A stretch of DNA of 33,792 nucleotides from Alphaproteobacteria bacterium. Its GTDB lineage: Bacteria; Pseudomonadota; Alphaproteobacteria; Rs-D84. Where the stretch lies: positions 1 through 33,792 of the forward strand of contig JAFTNY010000050.1 of NCBI GenBank assembly GCA_017451625.1, written 5' to 3'. Positions 21,212-29,409 of the stretch are shown in pieces; within the stretch, counting starts at the first letter, position 1; each line of letters begins with the position of its first letter. The notes beneath the pieces are model-generated. The model saw only the letters and a program-made list of their open reading frames with translations. It was not told the DNA's origin and made no database searches. A program made the translations under genes and the position numbers.

Positions 21212-22646
21212 AATACGATTTAGCCACAAAGACATACGTTGGATCGTTATCATCCAGACAACGACGTGTAATTTTGTGCTTTTCCATCAGACCATCAAAA
21301 CGTTCATTTTGGGTCATTTCGTACTTGATACGGAAGAATCCGATTTTACCGTCAGTCAGGGCGGCATCCAAGGCATCTAAATCAGCCACATCGTGAATCA
21401 TTTCCGCATTGCGACGTTCGACACGTGCGACCATTTCATCGTGAATGTCGCGCATAATGTCATTAACCGTTGCAACCAATTCGTCTGATGTGATTGTGCG
21501 CTTTGATTCGCGGCCCAAATCACGACGTGTGATGGTGACGGTGTCTGATTCCATTTCGCGGGCACCAATTTCCACGCGCAGTGGCACACCACGCTTAATC
21601 CATTTCCACATTTTGTCTGGGGCGCGCATATCGGACGTGTCAACCAAGACACGAACACCGGCGGCACGCAACCGATCACCCAAGGCCACCGCGTGCGCAT
21701 TCAATGCGGCGGCGGTATCTTCGCGTGTGATTGGAATAATCACAACCTGATACGGTGCAACAGATGGTGGCAAAATCAAACCGTCATCGTCGGAATGAAC
21801 CATGAACATAGAACCCATCATACGGGTTGTTGTTCCCCACGATGTCGTCCAACCATGCTGTAATTTTCCGTCCGTACCCAAGAATTGAATACCAAAGGAT
21901 TTAGAGAAATGTTGCCCCAAGTCATGCGATGTGCCGGCCTGTAATGCCTTGCCATCCTGCATAATATGTTCCAGTGTGTATGTATGGTCGGCACCGGCAA
22001 AGCGTTCTTCGGGTGTCTTTTCACCCATAATGGATGGAATCGCCAAGATTTCACGCATATAGTCGCCGTACATTTTATGCATTTTGCGTGCGTCGGCGTT
22101 GGCTTCGTCGTGGGTGGCAAAAACATTATGCCCTTCTTGCCAGTTAAATTCGGAGGTGCGCAAGAACATACGTGGACGCATTTCCCAGCGCATAACGTTT
22201 ACCCACTGGTTCAATTTCATTGGCAAATCACGATACGATTGCACCCAACGCGACATTGCTTCACCAATAATCGTTTCAGACGTTGGACGAATAATGTACG
22301 GTTCGGTCAGTTTTGATTCTGGGTCGGGCTGTAATTTACCATCAATCATTTTCAGACGATGATGTGTCACGACCGCAGATTCTTTGGCAAAGCCGTCGAC
22401 ATGTTCGGCTTCTTTATTAAAAAATTCAATCGGTATCAACAATGGAAAGTTTGCGTTCTGGACACCATGTGATTTGATACGACGATCCATTTCATCGCGC
22501 ATCAGTTCCCAAATTGCCCAACCATACGGTTTAATCGTCATACAACCACGTACAGGTGCGTTTTCAGCCAAATCGGCGGCAACGATTAAGTTCTGGTACC
22601 ATTCGCTGAAATTTTCAGCGCGTGTTGGTGTAATTGCTGTTTTCAT
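21210..22646 (-). CDS. proS: Prolyl-tRNA synthetase, archaeal/eukaryotic (type 3) form
   Basis: The enzyme charges tRNA-Pro. The 478-aa product is a class II synthetase of the non-classical group: it starts ENFSEWYQNLIVAADLAENA and has PVRGCMTIKPYGWAIWE, PYIIRPTSETIIGEAMSRW and motif 2 (MRWEMRPRMFLRTSEFNWQE). The anticodon-binding domain includes YQVVIIPITRE, and the protein ends FVAKSY with the terminal Tyr usual for this type. It lacks the ~180-residue insertion of the E. coli type. Most Alphaproteobacteria, as I recall, carry a different bacterial short form, so transfer is possible. AAGAGA precedes the start by eight bases. It is the last gene of the operon. Confidence 0.93.
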   Translation of the reverse strand: MKTAITPTRAENFSEWYQNLIVAADLAENAPVRGCMTIKPYGWAIWELMRDEMDRRIKSHGVQNANFPLLIPIEFFNKEAEHVDGFAKESAVVTHHRLKMIDGKLQPDPESKLTEPYIIRPTSETIIGEAMSRWVQSYRDLPMKLNQWVNVMRWEMRPRMFLRTSEFNWQEGHNVFATHDEANADARKMHKMYGDYMREILAIPSIMGEKTPEERFAGADHTYTLEHIMQDGKALQAGTSHDLGQHFSKSFGIQFLGTDGKLQHGWTTSWGTTTRMMGSMFMVHSDDDGLILPPSVAPYQVVIIPITREDTAAALNAHAVALGDRLRAAGVRVLVDTSDMRAPDKMWKWIKRGVPLRVEIGAREMESDTVTITRRDLGRESKRTITSDELVATVNDIMRDIHDEMVARVERRNAEMIHDVADLDALDAALTDGKIGFFRIKYEMTQNERFDGLMEKHKITRRCLDDNDPTYVFVAKSY

Positions 22647-22666
22647 AATATCAATCTCTTTTATAT

Positions 22667-23485
22667 TTATTTTTTATCTTTTAATTCCATATATTTTTCT
22701 GAAACGATTTTGTGCAGTGTTTCAGCAATCTGCTTTCTGTCCATACCCGCCAATGGCGGTGGTGGCAGCAATGTTATTTCAACCATAAATCCGCCCAGCA
22801 TCATGATGTGAAACACCTGACCAAAGGCACTGCGTTCGCGTTTGCATTTTGGCCCTGTGTCCATCTTGGAATTGTCAAAGTATGCAAAGTGATCCGCCAG
22901 CGTCTGTTCATCGATAACACTGCCGTCTTTATAGCGATAGTGCATCGCCATCGGCTGAACCACAACGTTTGAATTTTCAACAAAGTTGAACAATGTGCTT
23001 TTGAACGGTTTTACATATGCGCCGTTGGTGGTTGTTCCTTCGGGAAATAATATCATCGGATATTTTACCGATTGAACCGTTTTTTGCACGACCGCCAAGG
23101 CATCGCGTGCATGCGACGGACGACGATCAACGAATATCACGCCGAACTTTTTCGCAACCCAGCCAACCAATGGCCAATTTTCCATTTCTTTCTTGGCAAT
23201 AAAACTGCCGCGAAAGGCCGATGGGAATGTCGCAATTTCAAACACAGATATGTGATTTGATACAACCATCAATGGGCGCGCAGTGGACAATTTACCATGG
23301 ACAACAATCTTAATCCCGCCCAACTTAATCAAAAACCACATAAATACAGGCATATAATTCACCGCCCAACGACGTGGCAGTAAAATCAATATCGGCAACT
23401 GAACAACCACCATTACCCAGAACAGTGTAAACTTAATCGCCGCCGTAAATGTGTTGAAAATATTTTGTTTACGTAATTTTGCCAT
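22667..23485 (-). CDS. 1-acyl-glycerol-3-phosphate / lyso-lipid acyltransferase (PlsC/OlsA family)
   Basis: The enzyme adds a second acyl chain to a lysolipid at the inner membrane. The 272-aa product has a hydrophobic N-terminus (about 15-38), the catalytic SNHISVFEIA (H78-x4-E83; Glu in place of the common Asp is seen in alphaproteobacterial members), and FPEGTT with the Gly-Thr loop. A C-terminal PPPPLAGMDRKQIAETLHKI is also visible. It starts four bases after the OlsB-like gene. With that partner it may be OlsA, making ornithine lipid from lyso-ornithine lipid; general phosphatidic acid synthesis is the alternative. Confidence 0.8.
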   Translation of the reverse strand: MAKLRKQNIFNTFTAAIKFTLFWVMVVVQLPILILLPRRWAVNYMPVFMWFLIKLGGIKIVVHGKLSTARPLMVVSNHISVFEIATFPSAFRGSFIAKKEMENWPLVGWVAKKFGVIFVDRRPSHARDALAVVQKTVQSVKYPMILFPEGTTTNGAYVKPFKSTLFNFVENSNVVVQPMAMHYRYKDGSVIDEQTLADHFAYFDNSKMDTGPKCKRERSAFGQVFHIMMLGGFMVEITLLPPPPLAGMDRKQIAETLHKIVSEKYMELKDKK

Positions 23486-23489
23486 TTTA

Positions 23490-24455
23490 CTATGCCAATT
23501 CTTCTTCGTCTGCCTTGTCAGATTCTTCGACAAATTCTGCATCAGCTGCATCTTCGCGCATCAGAAATTCAACAAATGCACGCATAACCTTTAATGGACC
23601 GGTCACAGGGAATGTCATAATTTTTCCGACAGTTTTAATAATATTGTCCTTGTTATCGTTGTCTGACCCCAGCGCGTTTTCACGCCCCAAGAAATGTTTT
23701 TGATAGGCCGCATTCATTTTACGCGTTTCAATCATAACAAACACGTCATAACTGTTAAACGGTACATCAACGAATACACCACGACCAAACGTCGCCCCAA
23801 GGCGCAGATAGCCCTTGATAAGTGGTGTCATTTCAGATTTTGCATCTGCTTCGTCCACAAATTCGCGTGGCAAGATGTTCATACGCGCCAACTTTGGATT
23901 TACACCGTCCGCGAAATTTTCAGATAATACAGTTGCACGCAGACGCAATGGCGTTAGATGGTTATAGTACAGATATGATATTGCCTGTGCGGAACGCGCA
24001 GGTTTTGTACCAACAAATGACGCAACACCAAATAACACACCAATCTTGCGGCGAACAATCAATTCGCCCAGCCCCGCCCACAACATACGCATAACCAGCG
24101 CATTTTCACGATATGACTTTTCCACGCAGGCACGCGACATTTCGACAATGTTGCCACGATATTTTTTTATCTTGGAAATATTAAATTCGTTTTCTGTATA
24201 GAAACCGCCCATCTTTTCAGCGGCATTGCGGTCGATTATGCGATATGTTCCAACAACGCGACCATTGTGAAATACCGCCATATATTCAGCATAGCGGTCG
24301 TACGCATCGTATTCTTCGCCCAGCGCACGCTGTTCTTCGGTGGCACCGGCCCCTTCTTCTTCGACGAATACGGAATAGCGCAGTTGACGAACCTGTTTTC
24401 GTTCTTCTTTGTTGCGTGTTAAACGAACCTCATAATCACGAACCTTGATAGCCAT
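23490..24455 (-). CDS. olsB: OlsB-like N-acyltransferase (GNAT fold), probable ornithine lipid synthesis
   Basis: OlsB attaches a 3-hydroxyacyl chain from ACP to the alpha-amine of ornithine. The 321-aa product shows the family core: YEVRLTRNKEERKQVRQLRY, VFVEEEGA, YDRYAEYMAVFHNGRVVGTYR, EFNISKIKKYRGNIVEMSRACV and VLFGVASFVGT. The last ~60 residues, including an acidic EEELA end, are an extension beyond the usual domain. ATG 24455 has AAGGGA seven bases upstream. It heads the leftward operon with plsC and proS. Related hemolysin-like acyltransferases cannot be fully excluded. Confidence 0.75.
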   Translation of the reverse strand: MAIKVRDYEVRLTRNKEERKQVRQLRYSVFVEEEGAGATEEQRALGEEYDAYDRYAEYMAVFHNGRVVGTYRIIDRNAAEKMGGFYTENEFNISKIKKYRGNIVEMSRACVEKSYRENALVMRMLWAGLGELIVRRKIGVLFGVASFVGTKPARSAQAISYLYYNHLTPLRLRATVLSENFADGVNPKLARMNILPREFVDEADAKSEMTPLIKGYLRLGATFGRGVFVDVPFNSYDVFVMIETRKMNAAYQKHFLGRENALGSDNDNKDNIIKTVGKIMTFPVTGPLKVMRAFVEFLMREDAADAEFVEESDKADEEELA

Positions 24456-24627
24456 AAATGTATCCCTTGGTATATGTATATGGGAAAGAATATCAAACAA
24501 ATGGCCAATATTCAACGATTTTTATTTATATTGATTTTTGCATTTAATGTAATTATTATTTGGACATCGCAGGGTGTTCCTGAGATGGGCGTGAGAACCC
24601 GTATAGTGCGTCAGAAAAGACGTAAAA

Positions 24628-24649
24628 ACTCCAACCCGCTGGTTGGAGT
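24628..24649 (+). repeat. Strong hairpin ACTCCAACC-CGCT-GGTTGGAGT
   Basis: The 9-bp arms are perfect with a four-base loop and no T run after, so it is not a simple terminator. Its right arm GGTTGGAG (24641-24648) can pair equally well with CTCCAACC at 24699-24706, giving two exclusive folds of the leader. Confidence 0.6.
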
Positions 24650-24705
24650 ATGCTGAATATATTGAATAAAGCATGCAATTCACTATGTTGTTCTCAAGCT
24701 CCAAC

Positions 24706-24731
24706 CACCAAGTTATTCTTGGTGTTTTTTT
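24706..24731 (+). terminator. Terminator-like stem inside the glycan cluster leader
   Basis: CACCAAG (24706-24712) and CTTGGTG (24718-24724) enclose TTATT and are followed by seven T. It faces the glycosyltransferase operon starting at 24758, so it could be an attenuator or the end of a short upstream transcript. Confidence 0.75.
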
Positions 24732-24757
24732 GTAAAAAAATTCAGTGGAGTTAGAAC

Positions 24758-25681
24758 ATGAACAATCAAAAATATGAAAGCGAATACTGTCCTAGTGCAA
24801 TAAACGCAGGAAAAGAATACGCTGGTACCACACAATGCAAAGGATGTCAGCGAATGCCAAAAGTATCTGTATTAACACCTGTGTATAACACGAATCCCGA
24901 ACATCTGCGCGAATGTATTGATTCTGTGTTGCGCCAGACATTTATGGATTTTGAATTTATTATTCTGAATGATAGTCCGGAAAATACAGAACTGGAAAAA
25001 CAAATTTTGGCATACGATGACCCACGTGTGCGATATGTGAAGAACGAGAAAAATCTGGGAATTTCAGCCAGTCGAAACAAACTGATTCAAATGGCACGCG
25101 GCGAATACATCGCAATTATGGATCACGATGACGTTTCACATCAAACCAGATTTGCACAACAAGTTAAATTCTTGGACGAAAATCCATACGTTGGCGTTGT
25201 TGGCGCGTGGGCCCAGTGGTTTGGTGATAAAAACTTTGTTCGCAAAAATCCTGAACTGGATACAGATATAAAAATACGTCTGACCGATGTGTGCGCCATT
25301 ATGCACACCAGTGCGATGATACGTAAATCTGTGATGACCAACAACAATGTGTGGTACGAAGATAAGTACACGCCCGCCGAGGATTACCGGCTGTGGGGAC
25401 GGCTGATGGAATTTACAGACTTCTATAACATTCAAGAGGTTTTAGTGGATTACAGATGTGCGTCAGACAATACGTCAACACGTATGCGCAAACAGATGGC
25501 AGTGGCACACGAATCAATCAAGATGCAAATTTGTAATCAATACCCTGCATATCGGACGGCATTTGAACGCAATATTCGTCGGGTACGGATGCGGTTGTTT
25601 GGGAAAATACCACTGATAAAAATCAAGAATCGGTGGGCATTGTTGTTTGACTGTATACCGTTGGTAAAAATCAAGGATTAA
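24758..25681 (+). CDS. Glycosyltransferase family 2
   Basis: It transfers a sugar from a nucleotide donor to a surface glycan or LPS core. The 307-aa product has a GT-A domain from about residue 34 (PKVSVLTPVYNTNPEHLREC), LNDSPENTELE, NLGISASRNKLIQMARGEYI, the DxD metal site DHDD (122-125) and a PAEDYRLWGRL acceptor-side motif. Before the domain is a 33-residue extension with C11, C27 and C30, unusual for the family. The C-terminus repeats a tail motif twice (LFGKIPLIKIK, LFDCIPLVKIK). It is first in a five-gene rightward run and closely related to the third gene. Confidence 0.88.
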   Translation: MNNQKYESEYCPSAINAGKEYAGTTQCKGCQRMPKVSVLTPVYNTNPEHLRECIDSVLRQTFMDFEFIILNDSPENTELEKQILAYDDPRVRYVKNEKNLGISASRNKLIQMARGEYIAIMDHDDVSHQTRFAQQVKFLDENPYVGVVGAWAQWFGDKNFVRKNPELDTDIKIRLTDVCAIMHTSAMIRKSVMTNNNVWYEDKYTPAEDYRLWGRLMEFTDFYNIQEVLVDYRCASDNTSTRMRKQMAVAHESIKMQICNQYPAYRTAFERNIRRVRMRLFGKIPLIKIKNRWALLFDCIPLVKIKD

Positions 25682-25688
25682 GATAATT

Positions 25689-26909
25689 ATGAATACGATT
25701 ATTAACATCCTGTGCTTTTGTATTCCGTTGCCATCTGTGCGTCGTCGAACACGACAAAGATGCAAGCAATGGTGGCGACAGAAAATAAACAACCTGATGA
25801 CATTGACGAATGCAATGTCTGGGCGACCAATCATACTGTGGATAGATCACGCGTTGGGCGGTGGGACCGAAGTTTATTCAATGCGACAATTTGAAAAACT
25901 GGGGGCTGATTTTGATGTGTTGCGATTGCAATACATGCCAGCAACACAACAATATCACCTGACCATGGCGCACAATAAACACAAGATGTACCAGACGCGC
26001 GACATTCGCGACATCTGTGATTTCTGTTGCAAACAGAATATTCAGCAAATCGTACTGAATAATTTAGTCGCATACAAAGACGCACCACAGATTTTGCAAA
26101 TCATTGAACAAATAAAATCAAAATGTGTGGGGCAGCCATTGGTATCATTTCGTGGGCATGACTATCACGCAATTTGCCCCAGTTTTAATCTGATTAACTG
26201 TGATGGTAAATATTGTAATTTATCACATGGCATGGGATGCGAAGAATGTTGGCGTAATAAGATTCTGGGGAACAGTGCGGCAACGCACAAGGTTCTGAAA
26301 TCTGGGGCGACATCAATCGAAAAATGGCGGTTGGATTGGGGACAATTCTTGGCCGATACGGCAGATGAAATAATCTTGTTTTCAAATGCCACCGCAGATA
26401 TATTTCTGCGTGCGTACCCAAACATCGCACATAAAATAAAAATCATTCCACATACTGTACCAGAATACGAACAGGTAAAAACCAAACCACACAACGGCAT
26501 CAACATTGCAGTACTGGGGGCCATGTCGCATCAAAAAGGTGCGGATGTTATTCGCACAATGGCATCAGAAATCAATCCGGCCCAAAACATAAATATTGTT
26601 GTTATCGGCACAATGAAAAATCCACCAAAAAACATACATGTGTATGGTGCGTACAGGTCGCGCGCCCTGCCCCGAATAATGCGCAGAAACAACATTGATA
26701 TTGTTTTTATTCCATCCATTTGGCCGGAAACTTTTTCATATACCACGTCCGAAGCAATGTCAATGGGGATGCCAATCGCATGCTATGCCATGGGTGCGCC
26801 CGCCGAACGTGTTGGACCATACAATCGCGGATTGGTATTGAATAAAATCGCACCACGCGAAAATCTGAATCAAATAATTAACTTTATAAAATCAGGATAT
26901 AAAAAATGA
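25689..26909 (+). CDS. GT-B glycosyltransferase (family 4-like)
   Basis: The 406-aa product has a C-terminal GT-B donor domain: INIAVLGAMSHQKGADVIRT, YGAYRSRALPRIMRRNNID and FIPSIWPETFSYTTSEAMSM with GMPIACYAMGAPAE, the ExxxE-type region of family 4. The N-terminal domain includes IILWIDHALGGGTEVYSMRQ and a Cys-rich insert (CPSFNLINCDGKYC, MGCEECWRN) that may bind metal. The first ~35 residues are basic and include CFCIPLPSVRRR, similar to the tail motif of its neighbours. It starts eight bases after the previous stop and overlaps the next gene by four (ATGA). Confidence 0.8.
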   Translation: MNTIINILCFCIPLPSVRRRTRQRCKQWWRQKINNLMTLTNAMSGRPIILWIDHALGGGTEVYSMRQFEKLGADFDVLRLQYMPATQQYHLTMAHNKHKMYQTRDIRDICDFCCKQNIQQIVLNNLVAYKDAPQILQIIEQIKSKCVGQPLVSFRGHDYHAICPSFNLINCDGKYCNLSHGMGCEECWRNKILGNSAATHKVLKSGATSIEKWRLDWGQFLADTADEIILFSNATADIFLRAYPNIAHKIKIIPHTVPEYEQVKTKPHNGINIAVLGAMSHQKGADVIRTMASEINPAQNINIVVIGTMKNPPKNIHVYGAYRSRALPRIMRRNNIDIVFIPSIWPETFSYTTSEAMSMGMPIACYAMGAPAERVGPYNRGLVLNKIAPRENLNQIINFIKSGYKK

Positions 26910-27787
26910 CAGCACCAAAGATATCTGTACTGACACCGATGTATAATACAAACCCAAATGATTTGCGGGCGATGATTGAAAGCATACTGGGGCAGACATA
27001 TGGCGATTTTGAATTTCTGTTATTAAATGACAGTCCTGATAACACAGAACTGGAACAGATTGTTCGCAGTTATAATGATGTCCGCATAAAGTATATCGCA
27101 AACGAACAAAATATGGGAATTACCAAGTCGCGCAATAAACTTATCGATTTGGCGCGTGGTGAATATTTAGCAGTGGCAGATCATGACGATATTTCAACAC
27201 CCAATCGATTTGAATTGGAAGTCGCCTGTTTAGATGCCAATCCGCACATTGGGGCCGTTGGCGGCAATGTGATTGAAATTCGCGATGGCGTTGAATATAA
27301 AACCGCGACACGACCGATACACGATCATGATATTAAGTTATCACTGATTAACGATACGTATGTTTGTAATCCTGTTCATTCGGGATGCATGATACGAAAA
27401 TCCGTACTGGAAAAATCGGGTGTGCGATACAACGAAAATTGGTCGCCATGCGAAGACAGGATGTTGTTTGTGGACCTGATACCACATACATGTTTTCACA
27501 ACCTGAAACAGGTGGTATTAAAATACGTTTGGACAGGTGATAATACAACACTGCGTATGTGGCAAAAGATGTACGACCTGCCCCCGATGATTGTTGCAAA
27601 CGCACGCGCAAAATACCCAATCTATTACGATGAATGGCGGTGGGAACACAGACACGACCACACACGTCAGACACGACGAATAAAACTGTTTGGGTTTATT
27701 CCATTGATAAAAATAAGATTTATACACCAGCAAAAAAAGATTTATTTGTTTGACTGGATTCAACTGGCCAGAATTAAATACGAATAA
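26906..27787 (+). CDS. Glycosyltransferase family 2, paralogue of the cluster's first gene
   Basis: The 293-aa product aligns over its whole GT-A domain with the enzyme at 24758: PKISVLTPMYNTNPNDLR, LNDSPDNTELE, NMGITKSRNKLIDLARGEYL and DHDD at 92-95. It lacks the N-terminal Cys extension. It has its own tail (LFGFIPLIKIRF, LFDWIQLARIKYE). Gene duplication within the cluster, with later divergence of specificity, is likely. ATGA overlap with the upstream gene implies translational coupling. Confidence 0.88.
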   Translation: MTAPKISVLTPMYNTNPNDLRAMIESILGQTYGDFEFLLLNDSPDNTELEQIVRSYNDVRIKYIANEQNMGITKSRNKLIDLARGEYLAVADHDDISTPNRFELEVACLDANPHIGAVGGNVIEIRDGVEYKTATRPIHDHDIKLSLINDTYVCNPVHSGCMIRKSVLEKSGVRYNENWSPCEDRMLFVDLIPHTCFHNLKQVVLKYVWTGDNTTLRMWQKMYDLPPMIVANARAKYPIYYDEWRWEHRHDHTRQTRRIKLFGFIPLIKIRFIHQQKKIYLFDWIQLARIKYE

Positions 27788-27796
27788 GCAAACAGT

Positions 27797-28597
27797 ATGA
27801 AAAAAGTTCTTTATACATGTATCACAGGACAATACGACGATGCGTGCGCACACATTTTTGTGGACGGCACGTGGGAATATGTAATGTTTACAGATAACCA
27901 ATATCTGTTGGGGATGCGACGGTATATGCACTGGGACATTCGGCCGTTGGAACATAAAAAACATACCAATGTGAAAAATGCACGATGGCATAAAATAAAC
28001 GCGCATAAACTGTTTCCAAATCATGATTACAGTTTATGGGTTGATGGAAATATCGTAATTATGAACAGGGATTTTTTTGCGCGTATAAACAGATTTATTG
28101 ATAACAATACAAAACTGTGTGTACCAACGCATCCGGTGCGACAATGTATCTTTGACGAAGCAAAAACTATCAAAGAACTGCATATCGACAATGACTGTAC
28201 CGTTAACCAAGAAATGTTTATTTTGCGATGTTGGCGATACCCACGCAACAATGGCCTGAACGAAACATGCATACTGTTGCGACAACATAACGCACCACAG
28301 GTACGACGTATGCAACGCATATGGTGGCAAATGGTTCGGGATTATTCTAAACGCGACCAACTGGCATTTAACTGGGCGGTGTGGCGATGCGGATTAGATG
28401 TGCAACCGATGTTTGAAACGACCGGCGAACACAGGGCGTGCGATGAATTACTGTTTGTGCATAAAAAAACGCACAATCAAAATCCGACACAAAATTACAG
28501 TACATGGACAGTACCACAATGGGTGGCAAAAATAATGCGCGTCTTTGTTTTTCCACGTCAGAATAGGAAACAATTTATGCAAATGCATTCCAGATAA
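27797..28597 (+). CDS. Glycosyltransferase-like protein, DUF616/TOD1 type
   Basis: The 266-aa product matches the DUF616 pattern: VLYTCITGQYDDA, YVMFTDN, KINAHKLFPNHDYSLWVDGNI (an aspartate pair like a metal/nucleotide site), CVPTHPVRQCIFDEAKTI and YSKRDQLAFNWAVWRC. The family includes plant TOD1/MUCI70-type proteins and bacterial members in polysaccharide loci, and is thought to be a glycosyltransferase; the sugar is unknown. There is no signal peptide. It starts nine bases after the preceding gene. Confidence 0.75.
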   Translation: MKKVLYTCITGQYDDACAHIFVDGTWEYVMFTDNQYLLGMRRYMHWDIRPLEHKKHTNVKNARWHKINAHKLFPNHDYSLWVDGNIVIMNRDFFARINRFIDNNTKLCVPTHPVRQCIFDEAKTIKELHIDNDCTVNQEMFILRCWRYPRNNGLNETCILLRQHNAPQVRRMQRIWWQMVRDYSKRDQLAFNWAVWRCGLDVQPMFETTGEHRACDELLFVHKKTHNQNPTQNYSTWTVPQWVAKIMRVFVFPRQNRKQFMQMHSR

Positions 28598-28614
28598 AAA
28601 AAGGGGCATATATT

Positions 28615-29403
28615 ATGAAAAAGAAATATGATATTGTTTATTCAATCGGACACGACTGTGCATGCAGCATGTATCTGAAAAAACACAATCTGCGGGTGGT
28701 GTCGGGGCCGCTGGATTGGCTGACCAGCGTGCCGGCACATCAACGTTTTGATTTAATCTTGAACGACTTTGCCGGTTTTATGAATATGGATGACTTTCAA
28801 TTTGTCGACAAAGATCCAAATATTACAAACGACGATAAATGTGATTACTATAAGAATACACGAACGGGGCTGTATTTTTACCATGACTTTGCAGCCGGTG
28901 TGCCAATAACCAAAACCTTTCCCGATGTAGCAGAAAAATATTGGCGAAGAATCCACAGATTTTACGATAACATCAGGAACAAGGAACGCGTACTGTTGGT
29001 ATGGTTTTCACATTATCACGACACATCAAATGATGCATGGGTGCGATTTGCATCGGACCTGTGTCATAAGATGAATAAAAATATAGATTTCTTGATTATT
29101 CAGCATATGGAAAATCAACATACACCAATTAAGACACAGGTTGCACCCAATATCGTTCGGTATGACATGCATACAGTGGCAAAAGATAAAGACGGCCACA
29201 ACACAACGGTTGGGAACGAACAACTGTGCGACAAAATATTTGCACAGTATGAATTACGCGTTCCAAAAGACAGGTGGATTATGTATGCGTATAAAAATTT
29301 CTTGATGCATGGATTATGCAAATTTCTGCCGGTGCGCTCTTTACGACACAAATGGCGCGCAAAATTAAAAGACGACATCTATAAATTAGTATACGAACTA
29401 TAA
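28615..29403 (+). CDS. DUF1796-family protein (putative papain-like fold)
   Basis: The 262-aa product carries the DUF1796 signature near its start: YDIVYSIGHDCACSMYLKKH followed by LRVVSGPLDWL. Downstream are FPDVAEKYWRRIHRFYDNI, VLLVWFSHY and FLIIQHM. The family has been proposed to be cysteine-peptidase-like; Cys16 and later His residues are present, but a catalytic set cannot be confirmed. Members often lie in LPS or capsule gene clusters, and this one closes such a run. AAAAGGGG precedes the ATG. The C-terminus (LCKFLPVRSLRHKWRAKLK) is basic and recalls the tails of the neighbours. It converges on mltB with a six-base gap. Confidence 0.7.
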   Translation: MKKKYDIVYSIGHDCACSMYLKKHNLRVVSGPLDWLTSVPAHQRFDLILNDFAGFMNMDDFQFVDKDPNITNDDKCDYYKNTRTGLYFYHDFAAGVPITKTFPDVAEKYWRRIHRFYDNIRNKERVLLVWFSHYHDTSNDAWVRFASDLCHKMNKNIDFLIIQHMENQHTPIKTQVAPNIVRYDMHTVAKDKDGHNTTVGNEQLCDKIFAQYELRVPKDRWIMYAYKNFLMHGLCKFLPVRSLRHKWRAKLKDDIYKLVYEL

Positions 29404-29409
29404 TGGCAA

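Larger units (their letters stand above)
24456..24757 (+). promoter_or_regulatory. Leader region of the glycan cluster; no firm gene
   Basis: This 302-bp gap separates the divergent olsB and glycosyltransferase units. It holds an A/T-rich first half, a strong hairpin (24628-24649), a second copy of CTCCAACC (24699-24706) and a terminator-like stem (24706-24731) only 26 bp before the first gene. A 60-codon ORF (24474-24656; inner ATG at 24501) encodes a hydrophobic peptide (FLFILIFAFNVIIIW), but its ribosome binding site is poor and its 3' end lies in the hairpin. It is not called as a gene. Confidence 0.5.

Noticed and set aside
24584-24598. GGGCGTGAGAAC shared with the sequence after the 12-G tract (1593-1604)
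   Set aside because: Only about 12 bases agree, part of them in a homopolymer, and no structure or gene context is shared.
24474-24656. A 60-codon ORF with a hydrophobic segment in the glycan cluster leader
   Set aside because: The ribosome binding site is too far from any ATG and the 3' end lies in a strong hairpin. A leader peptide is possible but unsupported.
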